Below are positions 33,178 through 43,080 of a stretch of DNA of 64,000 bases, in pieces. The stretch's first letter is position 1; every line of letters starts with the position of its first letter. A program made the position numbers and the translations under genes. This stretch comes from Microbacterium paraoxydans (lineage in GTDB: Bacteria > Actinomycetota > Actinomycetes > Actinomycetales > Microbacteriaceae), in assembly GCF_900105335.1 (NCBI RefSeq), contig NZ_LT629770.1:2790001-2854000 (forward strand), read 5' to 3'. Below the pieces are notes generated by a model. It had not been told where the DNA came from and ran no database searches. It saw only the letters and a program-made list of their open reading frames with translations.

Positions 33178-33660
33178 ATGGGAGCCAACGAACTATCGAT
33201 GCAGCTCTGGCGCGAGCGCGAGCTGCTCGAGATGCTGCTTTTCAAGCTCGACGAGCAACAGCTGCTGCTCGCCGCCGGCCGGTCGCACTGGATCCAGTTC
33301 GCGGCCAGGGAGATCGATCAGGTGCTCGACCGCCTGCGCGCCGCGAGCCTGGCCAGGGCCGTCGAGGTCGCCGGTGTCGCCGAGGAGTGGGGGGCTCCTC
33401 AGGACGCGACGATCGGCCAGCTCATCGAGCACGCTCCGGACGGGGCCTGGGGCGACGTCTTCACCGACCACATGCGCGCGCTGGTGAAGCTGACGGCGGA
33501 GGTCGAGCAGATGCGCGACGCCGCCGCGGAACAGCTCAGCGGGGTGCTTCGCGCCACCCAGGAGACGATCGCCGCTCTCGGCCAGGAGAGCGGCGAATAC
33601 ACCACCCGCGGCGACCGCGCCCGCGAGGACGCCGCCCGCATCATCGACACCGAGATGTGA
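33178..33660 (+). CDS. flgN: FlgN-family flagellar chaperone
   Basis: 160 residues from ATG 33178, with AAGGGGATC as ribosome binding site; the frame is open a little further upstream. All-helical, starting LWRERELLEMLLFKLDEQQLLL, typical of FlgN, which chaperones the hook-filament junction proteins FlgK and FlgL before export. It is followed by flgK, its usual client, after 13 bases. Confidence 0.88.
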   Translation: MGANELSMQLWRERELLEMLLFKLDEQQLLLAAGRSHWIQFAAREIDQVLDRLRAASLARAVEVAGVAEEWGAPQDATIGQLIEHAPDGAWGDVFTDHMRALVKLTAEVEQMRDAAAEQLSGVLRATQETIAALGQESGEYTTRGDRAREDAARIIDTEM

Positions 33661-33673
33661 CCGAGAGGGATTC

Positions 33674-35083
33674 ATGTCGACCTTCAGTGGACTGACCACC
33701 GCCGCCAGCGGCCTCGCCGCCGCGCGGCGGGGCATGGATGTGGTGGGGCAGAACATCGCCAACCAGAAGACCGAGGGGTACACGCGGCAGCGCGTCGAGA
33801 CCTCCTCCATCGCCGCCGTCGCGCAGACGGGGCGCTTCAGCATGGGCGCGCTCCCCGGACACGGCGTCTCCATCGACGGGGTGACCCGCCTCGGCGACGC
33901 CTTGCTGGACGCCCGGGTCCGCGACACCCTCGGCGCCTCCGGCTACTGGGCCACGCGCGCGCTCGCCGCGACGACCGCCGAGTCGGCGCTCGCGGAGCCG
34001 ACGGACAAGGGGCTCGCCAACCGGCTGACGAACTTCTGGGCCGGCTGGCAGGACCTCGCCAACACCCCGGACTCCGGTGCCGCGGCCGCGAGCATCCTGG
34101 AGTCGGCGAAGGAGCTCGCCGCCCACATCTCCGGCGGCTACCGCACGGTCGCCGCGCAGTGGACGGCCGCCCGGGGGACCGCCGAGCGCACCGTCAGCCA
34201 GGTCAACGCCGCGGCCGACCAGATCGCGGTGCTGAACGGCGAGATCCGCGAGGCTCTGGCCTCGGGGCGTTCGGCCAACGAGCTCACCGACCGCCGCAAC
34301 CTGCTCGCGGAGGACGTGGCCCGGCTCGCCGGCGCGACGGCGACGCTGGAGACGGACGGCACGCTCACGGTGCGCCTCGGCGGCAACGCCCTGGTCGCCG
34401 GCGGCGACGCCCGTCACCTCGCGCTGACCGGCTCGGCGACGATCGACGGTGCTCCGCGCGTCGGGGTCGCCTGGGAGTCGGTGCCGGATCTGCCCCTCGT
34501 CGTCGACGGCGGAGAGCTCGGCGGCTCGCTCGCGGTGCTCGCCCCCGCGGCGGACGGCGGGATGCTGGCACAGCTCGCCGCCACCTACGACCGGGTGGCG
34601 ACGGCGCTCGCGGAGTCGCTCAACGCGCAGCACCGCGCCGGTGTGACGGCATCCGGACAGCCGGGTGGCGACTTCTTCACCCTCCCGGCGACCGGCTCCG
34701 CCGCGCTCGGGCTGCAGGTGGCCGTCACCACGGCGGCCGAGCTCGCTCTCGCCGCGCCCGGAGCCGGCTCCAAGGACGCGACCAACGCCGACCTCATCTC
34801 TCAGATCGGGCAACGCGCGACCTCTCCGGATGCGCTGTGGACCGACCAGGTGACCCGCTTCGGCGTGGCCACCGCGGCCGACGTGCAGCGCGCGAAGGTC
34901 TCGGATGCGGCGGCGGTCGGCGCCGTCGGCGCGCAGCAGTCCGTCGCGGCCGTGGACGGCGACGAGGAGACGATCAGCCTCCTCACCTACCAGACCGCCT
35001 ATCAGGCAGCGGCCCGCGTGCTCACCGCCGTCGACGAGGCCCTCGACGTCCTCATCAACCGCACGGGCGTCGTCGGACGCTGA
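33674..35083 (+). CDS. flgK: Flagellar hook-associated protein FlgK (HAP1)
   Basis: 469 residues. N-terminal FSGLTTAASGLAAARRGMDVVGQNIANQKTEGYTRQ is the FlgK signature (written here only in part: GMDVVGQNIANQKTEGYT); C-terminal SLLTYQTAYQAAARVLTAVDEALDVLINRTG. First junction protein between hook and filament. The ribosome binding site is GAGAGG. Second gene after promoter P5. Confidence 0.95.
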   Translation: MSTFSGLTTAASGLAAARRGMDVVGQNIANQKTEGYTRQRVETSSIAAVAQTGRFSMGALPGHGVSIDGVTRLGDALLDARVRDTLGASGYWATRALAATTAESALAEPTDKGLANRLTNFWAGWQDLANTPDSGAAAASILESAKELAAHISGGYRTVAAQWTAARGTAERTVSQVNAAADQIAVLNGEIREALASGRSANELTDRRNLLAEDVARLAGATATLETDGTLTVRLGGNALVAGGDARHLALTGSATIDGAPRVGVAWESVPDLPLVVDGGELGGSLAVLAPAADGGMLAQLAATYDRVATALAESLNAQHRAGVTASGQPGGDFFTLPATGSAALGLQVAVTTAAELALAAPGAGSKDATNADLISQIGQRATSPDALWTDQVTRFGVATAADVQRAKVSDAAAVGAVGAQQSVAAVDGDEETISLLTYQTAYQAAARVLTAVDEALDVLINRTGVVGR

Positions 35084-35096
35084 TCGGAGAAGCTCC

Positions 35097-35978
35097 ATGA
35101 TCTCTCGCGTGACCCAGACCACCATGACGCAGACGGCGATGCGTCAGCTGCAGTCCAACCTCTCCGAGCTCGCCCGGCTGCAGGAGCAGGCGACGTCGCA
35201 GAAGGCGTTCGCCGCGCCCTCGGACGATCCGGCCGCGGCCGCCGCCGCCCTCGCCCTGCACGCCGAGCAGCGACGCACCGAGCAGTACGCGCGCAACATC
35301 GACGACGGCCTGGCGTGGGTGACTGCGGCCGACACGGCGATCACCTCCAGCACCTCCCTGCTCTCGCGGGTGCGGGACCTCACCGCGCAGGGAGCGAACG
35401 ACGGGGCGCTGGACGCCGCGGCGAAGGAGGCCCTCGCGGTGGAGCTGGAGGGCATCCGCGACGAGCTGCTCTCGCAGGCGAACACCCGGCTGCTCGGGCG
35501 GTCCGTGTTCGCCGGTACCTCGGACACGGCGGCCTTCGCCGCCGACTACTCGTACAGCGGTGTCGCCGGCTCCGAGGTCACCCGCCGCGTGTCCGATGCG
35601 GCGGCCGTCCGCGTCGACACCGACGGGGCGGCGGTGTTCGGCACGGGCGACGACTCGGTGTTCGCCCTCGTCGACCGCATCGTCGCCGACCTCCGATCCG
35701 GCACCAACGTCGGGCCACGGCTCGCGGAGATCGACGACCGCCGCACGGCGATGCTGGGCGTGCAGGGCGCGGTCGGCACCAGACAGGCCCAGATCGAACG
35801 CGCCAAGGAGGCGGCAGTGCAGAATTCCGTGTCCCTCGAGTCCCGCCGCGCCGCGGTCGAGGACGTCGACTCGGTCGAGGTGCTCATCCGCCTGCAGGCG
35901 CAGGAGCTCGTGTATCGCTCGGCGCTCGCGGTGAACGCGCGCGTGCTGCAGCCGTCGCTGATGGACTTCCTGCGATGA
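35097..35978 (+). CDS. flgL: Flagellar hook-associated protein FlgL (HAP3)
   Basis: 293 residues from ATG 35097; CGGAGAAG is the ribosome binding site. Flagellin-like N-terminus (VTQTTMTQTAMRQLQSNLSE, then FAAPSDDPAAAA) and a C-terminus ending YRSALAVNARVLQPSLMDFLR. Forms the second junction ring next to FlgK. Its stop overlaps the fliW start (ATGA). Confidence 0.94.
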   Translation: MISRVTQTTMTQTAMRQLQSNLSELARLQEQATSQKAFAAPSDDPAAAAAALALHAEQRRTEQYARNIDDGLAWVTAADTAITSSTSLLSRVRDLTAQGANDGALDAAAKEALAVELEGIRDELLSQANTRLLGRSVFAGTSDTAAFAADYSYSGVAGSEVTRRVSDAAAVRVDTDGAAVFGTGDDSVFALVDRIVADLRSGTNVGPRLAEIDDRRTAMLGVQGAVGTRQAQIERAKEAAVQNSVSLESRRAAVEDVDSVEVLIRLQAQELVYRSALAVNARVLQPSLMDFLR

Positions 35979-36346
35979 CCGCCGCGCTCACCTTCACGGC
36001 CCCGCCGCCCGGCCTGGCTCCGCACGTGGACTTCGCCCTCGTGCCCGTCGAGGGCGCGGACGGGCTCTTCGCGATGCGGGCGGTCGAAGACGAGGCCCTG
36101 CGGCTCTACCTGGTCGACCCGAACACCGTCCTCACGGAGTACGCGCCGACCCTCACGGACGCGCAGGTCGCCGACCTCGCGCTCTCCTCGGCGGACGACG
36201 CCTTCGTGCTCGTGGTCGCCCACCCCGCCGCCGAGGGTGTCAGCGTCAACCTGCTGGCGCCGGTCGTCGTGAACCGGGCGACGGGAGCGGCGACGCAGGT
36301 CATCCTCGAAGGCCAGGACTACCCCGTGCGGGCGCCGCTGGGCTGA
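35975..36346 (+). CDS. fliW: Flagellar assembly factor FliW
   Basis: 123 residues, ATG overlapping the flgL stop. Beta-rich cytoplasmic protein; RLYLVDPNTVLTEY and LTDAQVADLAL match the FliW fold, and LLAPVVVNRATGAATQVIL is the family's closing segment. It is about 20 residues shorter than Bacillus FliW at the C-terminus. FliW binds either flagellin or CsrA, so free flagellin releases CsrA and shuts off flagellin translation. csrA lies 27 kb away at the other end of the locus. Confidence 0.92.
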   Translation: MTAALTFTAPPPGLAPHVDFALVPVEGADGLFAMRAVEDEALRLYLVDPNTVLTEYAPTLTDAQVADLALSSADDAFVLVVAHPAAEGVSVNLLAPVVVNRATGAATQVILEGQDYPVRAPLG

Positions 36347-36391
36347 CCCGTGCGGGGCCGGGGCGCCGGCCGTGACGGGCGGGGTGACGAC

Positions 36392-36397
36392 TACCCT
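36392..36397 (+). promoter_or_regulatory. -10 box for leaderless tsaB transcript
   Basis: TACCCT ends six bases before the tsaB GTG at 36404. The intervening GGAGAG could alternatively act as a ribosome binding site on a longer message. Confidence 0.45.
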
Positions 36398-36403
36398 GGA
36401 GAG

Positions 36404-37021
36404 GTGATCCTCGCCGTCGACACCTCCCTTGGCACCGCCGTCGCCCTCATCGACCCGGATGGGACGCGTCGTGCCGAGGCCGGTACCGCCGATCCGCTGG
36501 GCCACGCCGAGGTGATCGGCGACCTCGTGCGCGACGTGCTCCGCGAGGGCGGGCCCGACGGCATCACGCACGTTGTGGCCGGCATGGGGCCCGGCCCGTT
36601 CACCGGCTTGCGCATCGGCATCGCGACTGCGCGGGCGTTCGCCCTCGGCCGCGGCGTCCCCGTCGTGCCGGTCCCGAGCCACACGGCGGCCGCTCTCACG
36701 ATCCAGGCCACCGTGACCGGACCGTTCGCCGTCGTCACCGACGCCCGCCGCCGCGAGGTCGCCGTCACCGTGTTCGACGGGCAGGACGAGGACGGGATCC
36801 CGCGCACGATCGCCGACACCGTGCTCGTGCGGGCCGCCGACGCCGACGAGCACCTCGCGGGCCTCCGCCGGGTGGACGTGACGACGCTGTCCGCGGTCGA
36901 TCTTGCCCGGGTGGGGGCACGGGCGCTCGCCGCCGGCAGGGTCCTCGCCGGCGAGGAGCCGCTCTACCTGCGGCACCCGGACGTCACCCTGCCCGGTGCC
37001 CCGAAGAAGGTGGGCGCATGA
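36404..37021 (+). CDS. tsaB: tRNA t6A37 threonylcarbamoyltransferase complex dimerization subunit TsaB
   Basis: 205 residues from GTG 36404. ASKHA-fold protein with the phosphate-binding loop [13 protein letters not shown] and [20 protein letters not shown]; it lacks the metal-binding histidines of TsaD, as expected of the scaffold subunit. Coupled to rimI (ATGA). In many actinobacteria tsaE, tsaB, rimI and tsaD are adjacent; here tsaE is at 2126. Confidence 0.95.
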   Translation: MILAVDTSLGTAVALIDPDGTRRAEAGTADPLGHAEVIGDLVRDVLREGGPDGITHVVAGMGPGPFTGLRIGIATARAFALGRGVPVVPVPSHTAAALTIQATVTGPFAVVTDARRREVAVTVFDGQDEDGIPRTIADTVLVRAADADEHLAGLRRVDVTTLSAVDLARVGARALAAGRVLAGEEPLYLRHPDVTLPGAPKKVGA

Positions 37022-37502
37022 CCCTCCGGGACGCCAGGTCGGCCGACCTCGACGCGATCATGGCCATCGAGGAGCGCTCGTTCCCGACCGACGCGTGGAG
37101 CCGGGAGACCATGGCGAGCGAGCTGGCGAGCCCGCACGGCCGCTACCTCGTCGACGAGCAGGGCGGGGCCATCGTCGGCTACGGCGGGGTCAGGGCCCTG
37201 CAGGGCGGCGCGGACGCCGACATCCAGACCATCGCCCTCCTCGCCGAGGTCCGGGGACAGGGACGCGGGCGGGCGCTGCTGCGTGCCCTGCTGCGGACGG
37301 CCGCGGCCCGGGGTGCGCACGAGGTGTTCCTCGAGGTGCGCGCCGACAACCCGCCGGCCGAGGGCCTGTACCGCGCGGAGGGCTTCGAGGAGATCGGCAG
37401 GCGCCCCCGCTACTATCAGCCGGACGACGTCGACGCGATCGTGATGCGTCTGGACCTGCGCCGCCATCCGGCGCCCGCCGATACGCCGGAGGAGGCGACC
37501 GC

Positions 37503-37506
<4 letters not shown>
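37018..37506 (+). CDS. rimI: Ribosomal-protein-alanine N-acetyltransferase RimI
   Basis: 162 residues. GNAT fold with the acetyl-CoA loop [16 protein letters not shown] (Q/RxxGxG/A) and the C-terminal [20 protein letters not shown]. Acetylates protein N-termini, classically ribosomal protein bS18. ATG overlaps the tsaB stop, and its stop overlaps the tsaD ATG, the standard tsaB-rimI-tsaD arrangement. Confidence 0.93.
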
Positions 37507-38587
<1,081 letters not shown>

Positions 38588-38591
<4 letters not shown>

Positions 38592-39070
38592 GCGGGCTCG
38601 CGCGCGGACCGGAGCCGGACGGGGCCACGCCCCGTGCGCGGGTCGAGCGCGCGAGCGGGCAGGTCGAACGTCCGGCGGGGACGGCGCGCCTTCCCGGAGC
38701 CCCGCGGGAGGGGTACACGAAGCTCCCCACGGGTCCGGTGGGCATCGAACCGGTGGTCGTCAGCGGACCCGACCTCGACCACGGGGAGGACGAGGGGTGG
38801 GAGCCTGCGGTCGAGCCGGCCGTCGTCGACGACACCCGCCTGGCCCCGTGGGCGCTGCTCGCGGCGATCGTCGCTCTCGGCGCATCGTTCTTCGTGGGGT
38901 GGGGGATCCCGGTCGCGGTCGTCGCCGTGATCGCCGCGATCATGTCGCTGCGCCGCCCCGTCGAGAACCGCGCGATCGCGCGCTGGGCGCTCGTGCTGGG
39001 TCTGTGCGCGACCGTGTACAGCCTGGGATGGCTGGTCTGGGCGGGCATGCAGTTCGAGAGACTCGGCTAG
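38588..39070 (+). CDS. Small membrane protein, DUF4190-like
   Basis: 160 residues, GTG start overlapping the tsaD stop. The first 90 residues are Pro/Glu-rich and probably disordered; two hydrophobic helices follow (about 97-121 and 133-155). The last helix pair recalls small DUF4190 proteins of actinobacteria. No catalytic motif. Function unknown; co-translation with tsaD may only reflect operon structure. Confidence 0.7.
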
Positions 39071-39081
39071 GCGGGGTGGCC

Positions 39082-40206
39082 ATGACGGACGACGACGACG
39101 TCGAGGAGCGCAGGGCCCTGCAGCGCAAGGCGTACGGGCCCGGCGGGGAGCTGACCGCCGCGGAGGCCGCCCGGCTGCGCGCGCTCGAGGATTCCCATCG
39201 GACACGCTCGGCGGGGCCGCCCGCGTCCGCGTCGATGACCGATCCCGTCCAGGAGACCCGGCCCCCCGGCCCTCCGCCGTCCTCCGGGGCCACGTCCGGT
39301 CCGCACGACGACGAACCTCCGGCCCCCGGCGGCGATTCCGCGATGCCGGAGGAGGAATCCGAGGAGGTCGCGACCGCCCGGACCGACTCCCCGACTCTCC
39401 GGGCGGGGCAGGGCCGTCTCCTCGGGACGCGCGTGCTCGCCGCGGTGGTGGTGCTGCTGCTCGGTGTCGGCATCGGCTGGTTGGCCTTCGGCCGGACCGG
39501 CGGAGCGGCCGTCGCCCTGAGCTCCACGCAGCAGCAGTGGCAGTCCGAGCTCGTCGCGTCCGGACGGTACGACGCCGGCTCGGTGCGTGCGCTCGCCACG
39601 GAGGACGACGCTGTCGTCTGGACGGCGACGCAGAACGGCGGCGCGAGCATCTGCCTGGTCCTCCGGTCGGCGGAGAGCACGACGCCGAGCTGCAATCGGC
39701 GCGAGACCGTGCAGGAGGAAGGCCTGTGGGGCGAGGTGACGACGCAGCGCGACGACGACTACACGCGCCAGATCATGGCTCAGCTGATCCTCACGCCCGA
39801 CGGCGAACCGGCGGTGAGCGTCGACGTCTCGGAGTACGGTATCGGCGACGGCGGCGGCATCACCTATGCGAACGAGGCGGAGACCCGCGCAGCCGCGCGT
39901 CTGGTCGAGGAAGGGTTCGACCCGAACTCCATCTGGGTCGTCGGGTACGACGACGATGTCCCCATCTGGACGGCCTCCGCGCAGGATTCGGGGCGGCATT
40001 GTCTCGTCTACGACGGATCGACGGCCGACGCTCCGATGGCCTGCGAGGAGACCGAGACGCTGGCGGAGCACGACGGGCGGCTGCGGTTGCAGGTGACGGA
40101 CGCGACGACCGGGCAGGTGACGACGTACGAGCTGCCGACCAGCGCCGGAGTGCCGTCCTTCACGATCATCCGCGAGGGGAGCGACGCCGGTGCGGGCGGA
40201 GACTGA
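39082..40206 (+). CDS. Single-pass membrane protein with two Cys-pair repeats (paralogue A)
   Basis: 374 residues from ATG 39082 (GTG 39076 also possible). An N-terminal motif RRALQRKAYGPGGELTAAEA, a disordered Pro/Glu segment, one membrane helix (about 118-138), then an exported domain. That domain holds two similar units of about 80 residues, each with a (G)-(Y/F)D-x-x-S-(V/I) start, a VWTA or IWTA strand, and two cysteines (CLV...PSC and CLV...MAC). The next gene has the same design, so they are tandem duplicates overlapping by 17 bases. I do not recognise the family; an envelope role is likely from topology. Confidence 0.65.
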   Translation: MTDDDDVEERRALQRKAYGPGGELTAAEAARLRALEDSHRTRSAGPPASASMTDPVQETRPPGPPPSSGATSGPHDDEPPAPGGDSAMPEEESEEVATARTDSPTLRAGQGRLLGTRVLAAVVVLLLGVGIGWLAFGRTGGAAVALSSTQQQWQSELVASGRYDAGSVRALATEDDAVVWTATQNGGASICLVLRSAESTTPSCNRRETVQEEGLWGEVTTQRDDDYTRQIMAQLILTPDGEPAVSVDVSEYGIGDGGGITYANEAETRAAARLVEEGFDPNSIWVVGYDDDVPIWTASAQDSGRHCLVYDGSTADAPMACEETETLAEHDGRLRLQVTDATTGQVTTYELPTSAGVPSFTIIREGSDAGAGGD

Positions 40207-41374
40207 CGGAGAGGACGCCGCGGCAGCGGAGCGCCGGGCGCTGGAGCGCGCGGCGTACGGCCGCGACGGCGGGCTCGACGCCGCAGCGGCCCGTCGGCTT
40301 CAGGAGCTTCAGGAGGAACATCGTCGCTTGACCCCTTTCGCGCAGGACGAGCCGATGGAATCGCCATCCGCGGGCGATGACGCGCCGGAGTCCGTGACCG
40401 CTCGCCCGGCGCCGGAGGACGTGCCGGCCGCGGAGGACACCCCTCCGGCCACCCCGGACGACGTCTCCCGGACGGAGGCGTCGGCCGCGAACCGCCGCGG
40501 TCTCGTGCCGGTGCTCGTGGCGTCGGCGGCTCTCCTCGCGATCGGCGTGGGGGCCGGGTGGGCGCTGTTCGCCCCGCGGTCGGACGCGTTTCGCCTGACG
40601 GAGGCGCAGGAGGACCGGCGGATCGCACTCGCCGGTGAGGGCTACGACCCCGGCTCCGTGCGTCCGGTGGCGGAGGCGGAGGGCGCGCTCGCCTGGTTCG
40701 CCACGCAGGACGACGGGGCCAGCCGGTGTCTGATCCTCGACGTCGGCACGGACTCCCAGTCGACCTGTCTGGCGGGGGAGGAGGCGGGACCGGGCCTGTA
40801 CGCCTCGCTCCCCGTCCCGTCCTCCGCAGCGGACGCCGAGGAGGACTCCTTCTCCTTCGACAGCGTGACGGCGGTCATGCTCTTCTCCACCACGGACGAG
40901 CCGATGGTGAGCATCCAGCGCTGGGGAGGCAGCTCCACGCTCGTCGCCCAGTTCGGCGAGGCGGAGCGCGCGAGGGCGGAGGAGCTCGTCGGGGACGGCT
41001 ACGACCTCAACCTCTCCGTCCTCGGGTCCTTCCGCGAGCAGCCGGTCTGGCTCGGCGACCGCAGCACGGAGAGCGGGCCCTCCCAGCGCTGCCTGATCGT
41101 CGACGCGGACGGCTCACGCCAGTGCGCCACGATCGACGAAGCGGTGCAGTCCGGGCTCCGCGTACAGCTGCTCGACGTCGACCAGGAGACCGGGGAGCTG
41201 CTGTCGGCATCCGTCATCGAGGTGGACTTCACTCGCTGGCAGACGCCCTACCTCACCGTGACCTCGGGCCCGGCCGTGGTCGACGAAGCGACGGGCGAGT
41301 CGTACCTGGTGACCACCGGGCCGCCCGGGGATCCGATCCGCGTCGACATCCCGGGCCGGGAGCCGGAGGACTGA
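40190..41374 (+). CDS. Single-pass membrane protein with two Cys-pair repeats (paralogue B)
   Basis: 394 residues, GTG start 17 bases inside paralogue A. N-terminal RRALERAAYGRDGGLDAAAA matches A, then a disordered segment, a membrane helix (about 103-125) and an exported domain with two repeats: GYDPGSV...CLILDV...STC and GYDLNLSV...CLIVDA...QC. The cysteine pairs probably form disulfides outside the membrane. Divergence between A and B is large outside these motifs, so the duplication is not recent. Function unknown. Confidence 0.65.
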   Translation: MRAETDGEDAAAAERRALERAAYGRDGGLDAAAARRLQELQEEHRRLTPFAQDEPMESPSAGDDAPESVTARPAPEDVPAAEDTPPATPDDVSRTEASAANRRGLVPVLVASAALLAIGVGAGWALFAPRSDAFRLTEAQEDRRIALAGEGYDPGSVRPVAEAEGALAWFATQDDGASRCLILDVGTDSQSTCLAGEEAGPGLYASLPVPSSAADAEEDSFSFDSVTAVMLFSTTDEPMVSIQRWGGSSTLVAQFGEAERARAEELVGDGYDLNLSVLGSFREQPVWLGDRSTESGPSQRCLIVDADGSRQCATIDEAVQSGLRVQLLDVDQETGELLSASVIEVDFTRWQTPYLTVTSGPAVVDEATGESYLVTTGPPGDPIRVDIPGREPED

Positions 41375-41380
41375 CCGTCC

Positions 41381-42586
41381 TCAGTCCGCGGCGGGCACCC
41401 GGTCGGCGAGGATCGCGCGGCGCTGATCGCCGAATCGGGCGAGGATCAGGGTCGCCTCGGCATCGCCGCGGAGGGTCAGCTTGCGCCGGAAGGCCGCGGG
41501 ATCGACGTCCACCCCGCGCTTCTTGATCTCGATGCGGCCGATGCCGTGGGTCTTCAGGGCGGCGTTGATCGTCTTCGGCGTGATCGGCAGCGTCTCCCGG
41601 ACGCGGAAGGACTGCACGAACGGGCTCGTCAGGGCCGCATCGGAGGTGAGGTAGGCGATGCGCGCGTCGAGCATCCCTGCGTCCAGGCTGCGGGCGACGT
41701 CGCCGATGAGACGCGCCCGGATGACGGCGCCGTCCGGCTCGTGCAGGAAGGCCCCGAGTGCACGGACGGGAGCGTCCTCGGCGTCTGCGGCGCCGGTGAG
41801 CTCGTGCGAGCGCTCGCCGCGGATGACGAGTGCGGACCGCCGGACCCCTTCCCTCGCCAGCTCGCGCGACCACACCACGAGCTCGACGACGCTCCCGTCT
41901 GCGCTGACCCACTGCGTCTCCGCGTCCGTGGGCAGGGCGTCGCGGTCGTGGGCAGGGCCGAGCTTGATCCCGGTGGGGCGCTGCGCGGCGACCGCGAACG
42001 CCCAGTCGAGGGACGGCGAGTAGTCGTCGGCGGAGACGCGCTGGGTCTCGCTGTGCCCGGAGGTGCGGCGGGCGGGGTCCATCCAGATCGCCTGGCCGGG
42101 GACCGGTTCTCCGAGCGCGTCCTCCGCCGTGGCGTGCCGGACCGTGGCGTCGTCGCCGAACGGGGCGAGGTTGTAGGCGGCGAGGGCCGCGGTCACCTCG
42201 TCGGCGTCCACCGCATGGACCGCCAGTCCCGCGCCGGCGAACGCGAGGGCGTCGCCGCCGATCCCGCAGCCGAGGTCCGCGACGCTCGTGAGGCCGGCTC
42301 GGCGGATCCGCTGGGCGTGGCGGGCGGCCACGCCGAGGCGGGTGGCCTGCTCGAGGCCGGCGCGGGTGAAGAGCATGCGGGCGGCGAAGGGGCCGAACTT
42401 CGCCGTGGCCCTGGCGCGCAGGTGCGCCTGCCCGACGACGGCGGAGACGAGGTCGGGGGAGTGTCCCGCAGCCCGCAGCCGGGAGACGGCGGCTGCGGCC
42501 TCCGCGGTGGAGGTGACCGGCCCGAGCGCATCGAGCAGCTCCAGGCCGGCGGGGGTCAGCAGGGCGCGCAGCTCGGACATCTCCAC
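41381..42586 (-). CDS. Class I SAM-dependent methyltransferase with THUMP-like C-terminal domain
   Basis: 401 residues, GTG start. An N-terminal helical part (1-95), then a Rossmann methyltransferase with DLGCGIGGDALAFAGAGL as the SAM loop and WMDPARRTSG as the catalytic region, and a C-terminal THUMP-like segment (about 310-395) with the GIGRIEIKKRGVDVDP motif. This architecture is common in actinobacteria; an RNA or rRNA substrate is likely from the THUMP-like part but not shown. Convergent with paralogue B (six-base gap). A leaderless promoter precedes it. Confidence 0.85.
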   Translation of the reverse strand: MEMSELRALLTPAGLELLDALGPVTSTAEAAAAVSRLRAAGHSPDLVSAVVGQAHLRARATAKFGPFAARMLFTRAGLEQATRLGVAARHAQRIRRAGLTSVADLGCGIGGDALAFAGAGLAVHAVDADEVTAALAAYNLAPFGDDATVRHATAEDALGEPVPGQAIWMDPARRTSGHSETQRVSADDYSPSLDWAFAVAAQRPTGIKLGPAHDRDALPTDAETQWVSADGSVVELVVWSRELAREGVRRSALVIRGERSHELTGAADAEDAPVRALGAFLHEPDGAVIRARLIGDVARSLDAGMLDARIAYLTSDAALTSPFVQSFRVRETLPITPKTINAALKTHGIGRIEIKKRGVDVDPAAFRRKLTLRGDAEATLILARFGDQRRAILADRVPAAD

Positions 42587-42592
42587 CCTCCC

Positions 42593-42598
42593 AGCCTA
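42593..42598 (-). promoter_or_regulatory. -10 box for leaderless methyltransferase transcript
   Basis: Minus strand TAGGCT is followed by six bases (GGGAGG) and the GTG start at 42586. GGGAGG could also serve as a ribosome binding site. Confidence 0.45.
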
Positions 42599-42624
42599 CG
42601 GCGCGCTCGCCGCCCCGACCCGGG

Positions 42625-42651
42625 TTGGCACTCGCATTGCATGAGTGCCAG
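42625..42651 (+). promoter_or_regulatory. CIRCE element 1 (HrcA operator)
   Basis: TTGGCACTC-N9-GAGTGCCAG, a perfect-arm variant of the CIRCE consensus TTAGCACTC-N9-GAGTGCTAA, overlapping the -35 of groES. HrcA binding here represses chaperonin transcription. Confidence 0.85.
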
Positions 42652-42666
42652 CCGACCGCCTACACT
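42638..42666 (+). promoter_or_regulatory. groES promoter
   Basis: TTGCAT (42638-42643), 17-base spacer, TACACT (42661-42666). Transcript start near 42673, inside CIRCE element 2. The two CIRCE elements flank and overlap it. Confidence 0.7.
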
Positions 42667-42670
42667 GGCA

Positions 42671-42697
42671 TTAGCACTCTCGGGTTGAGAGTGCGAA
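42671..42697 (+). promoter_or_regulatory. CIRCE element 2 (HrcA operator)
   Basis: TTAGCACTC-N9-GAGTGCGAA; the left arm is an exact consensus match and the right arm has two changes. It spans the expected transcript start of groES. Confidence 0.88.
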
Positions 42698-42737
42698 CGA
42701 GTCTTTCGTGTCAGCGTCAAGAAAGAAGAGGTAGACC

Positions 42738-43034
42738 GTGTCGGTTTCCATCAAGCCGCTCGAGGACCGCATCGTCATCAAGCAGGTCGAGGCCGAGCAG
42801 ACCACCGCGAGTGGCCTGGTCATCCCCGACACCGCCAAGGAGAAGCCCCAGGAGGGCGAGGTCGTGGCGGTCGGCCCCGGCCGTATCGACGACAACGGCA
42901 ACCGCGTTCCGCTCGACGTCGCCGTCGGCGACCGCGTGCTCTACAGCAAGTACGGCGGCACCGAGGTGAAGTTCGGTGCAGACGAGTTCCTCGTCCTGTC
43001 GGCTCGCGACGTCCTGGCGGTCGTCGTCCGCTGA
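42738..43034 (+). CDS. groES: Co-chaperonin GroES
   Basis: 98 residues. [28 protein letters not shown] and the end [21 protein letters not shown] are typical GroES; the mobile loop that binds GroEL is present. GTG start after an AAGAAGAGG ribosome binding site. No groEL follows; a terminator ends the unit, so the chaperonin gene must be elsewhere. Regulated by HrcA through two CIRCE elements. Confidence 0.97.
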   Translation: MSVSIKPLEDRIVIKQVEAEQTTASGLVIPDTAKEKPQEGEVVAVGPGRIDDNGNRVPLDVAVGDRVLYSKYGGTEVKFGADEFLVLSARDVLAVVVR

Positions 43035-43080
43035 TCGCACACCCGGTTCCCTCCGCTCGCCGGACGGGAACCCGGTCCGC

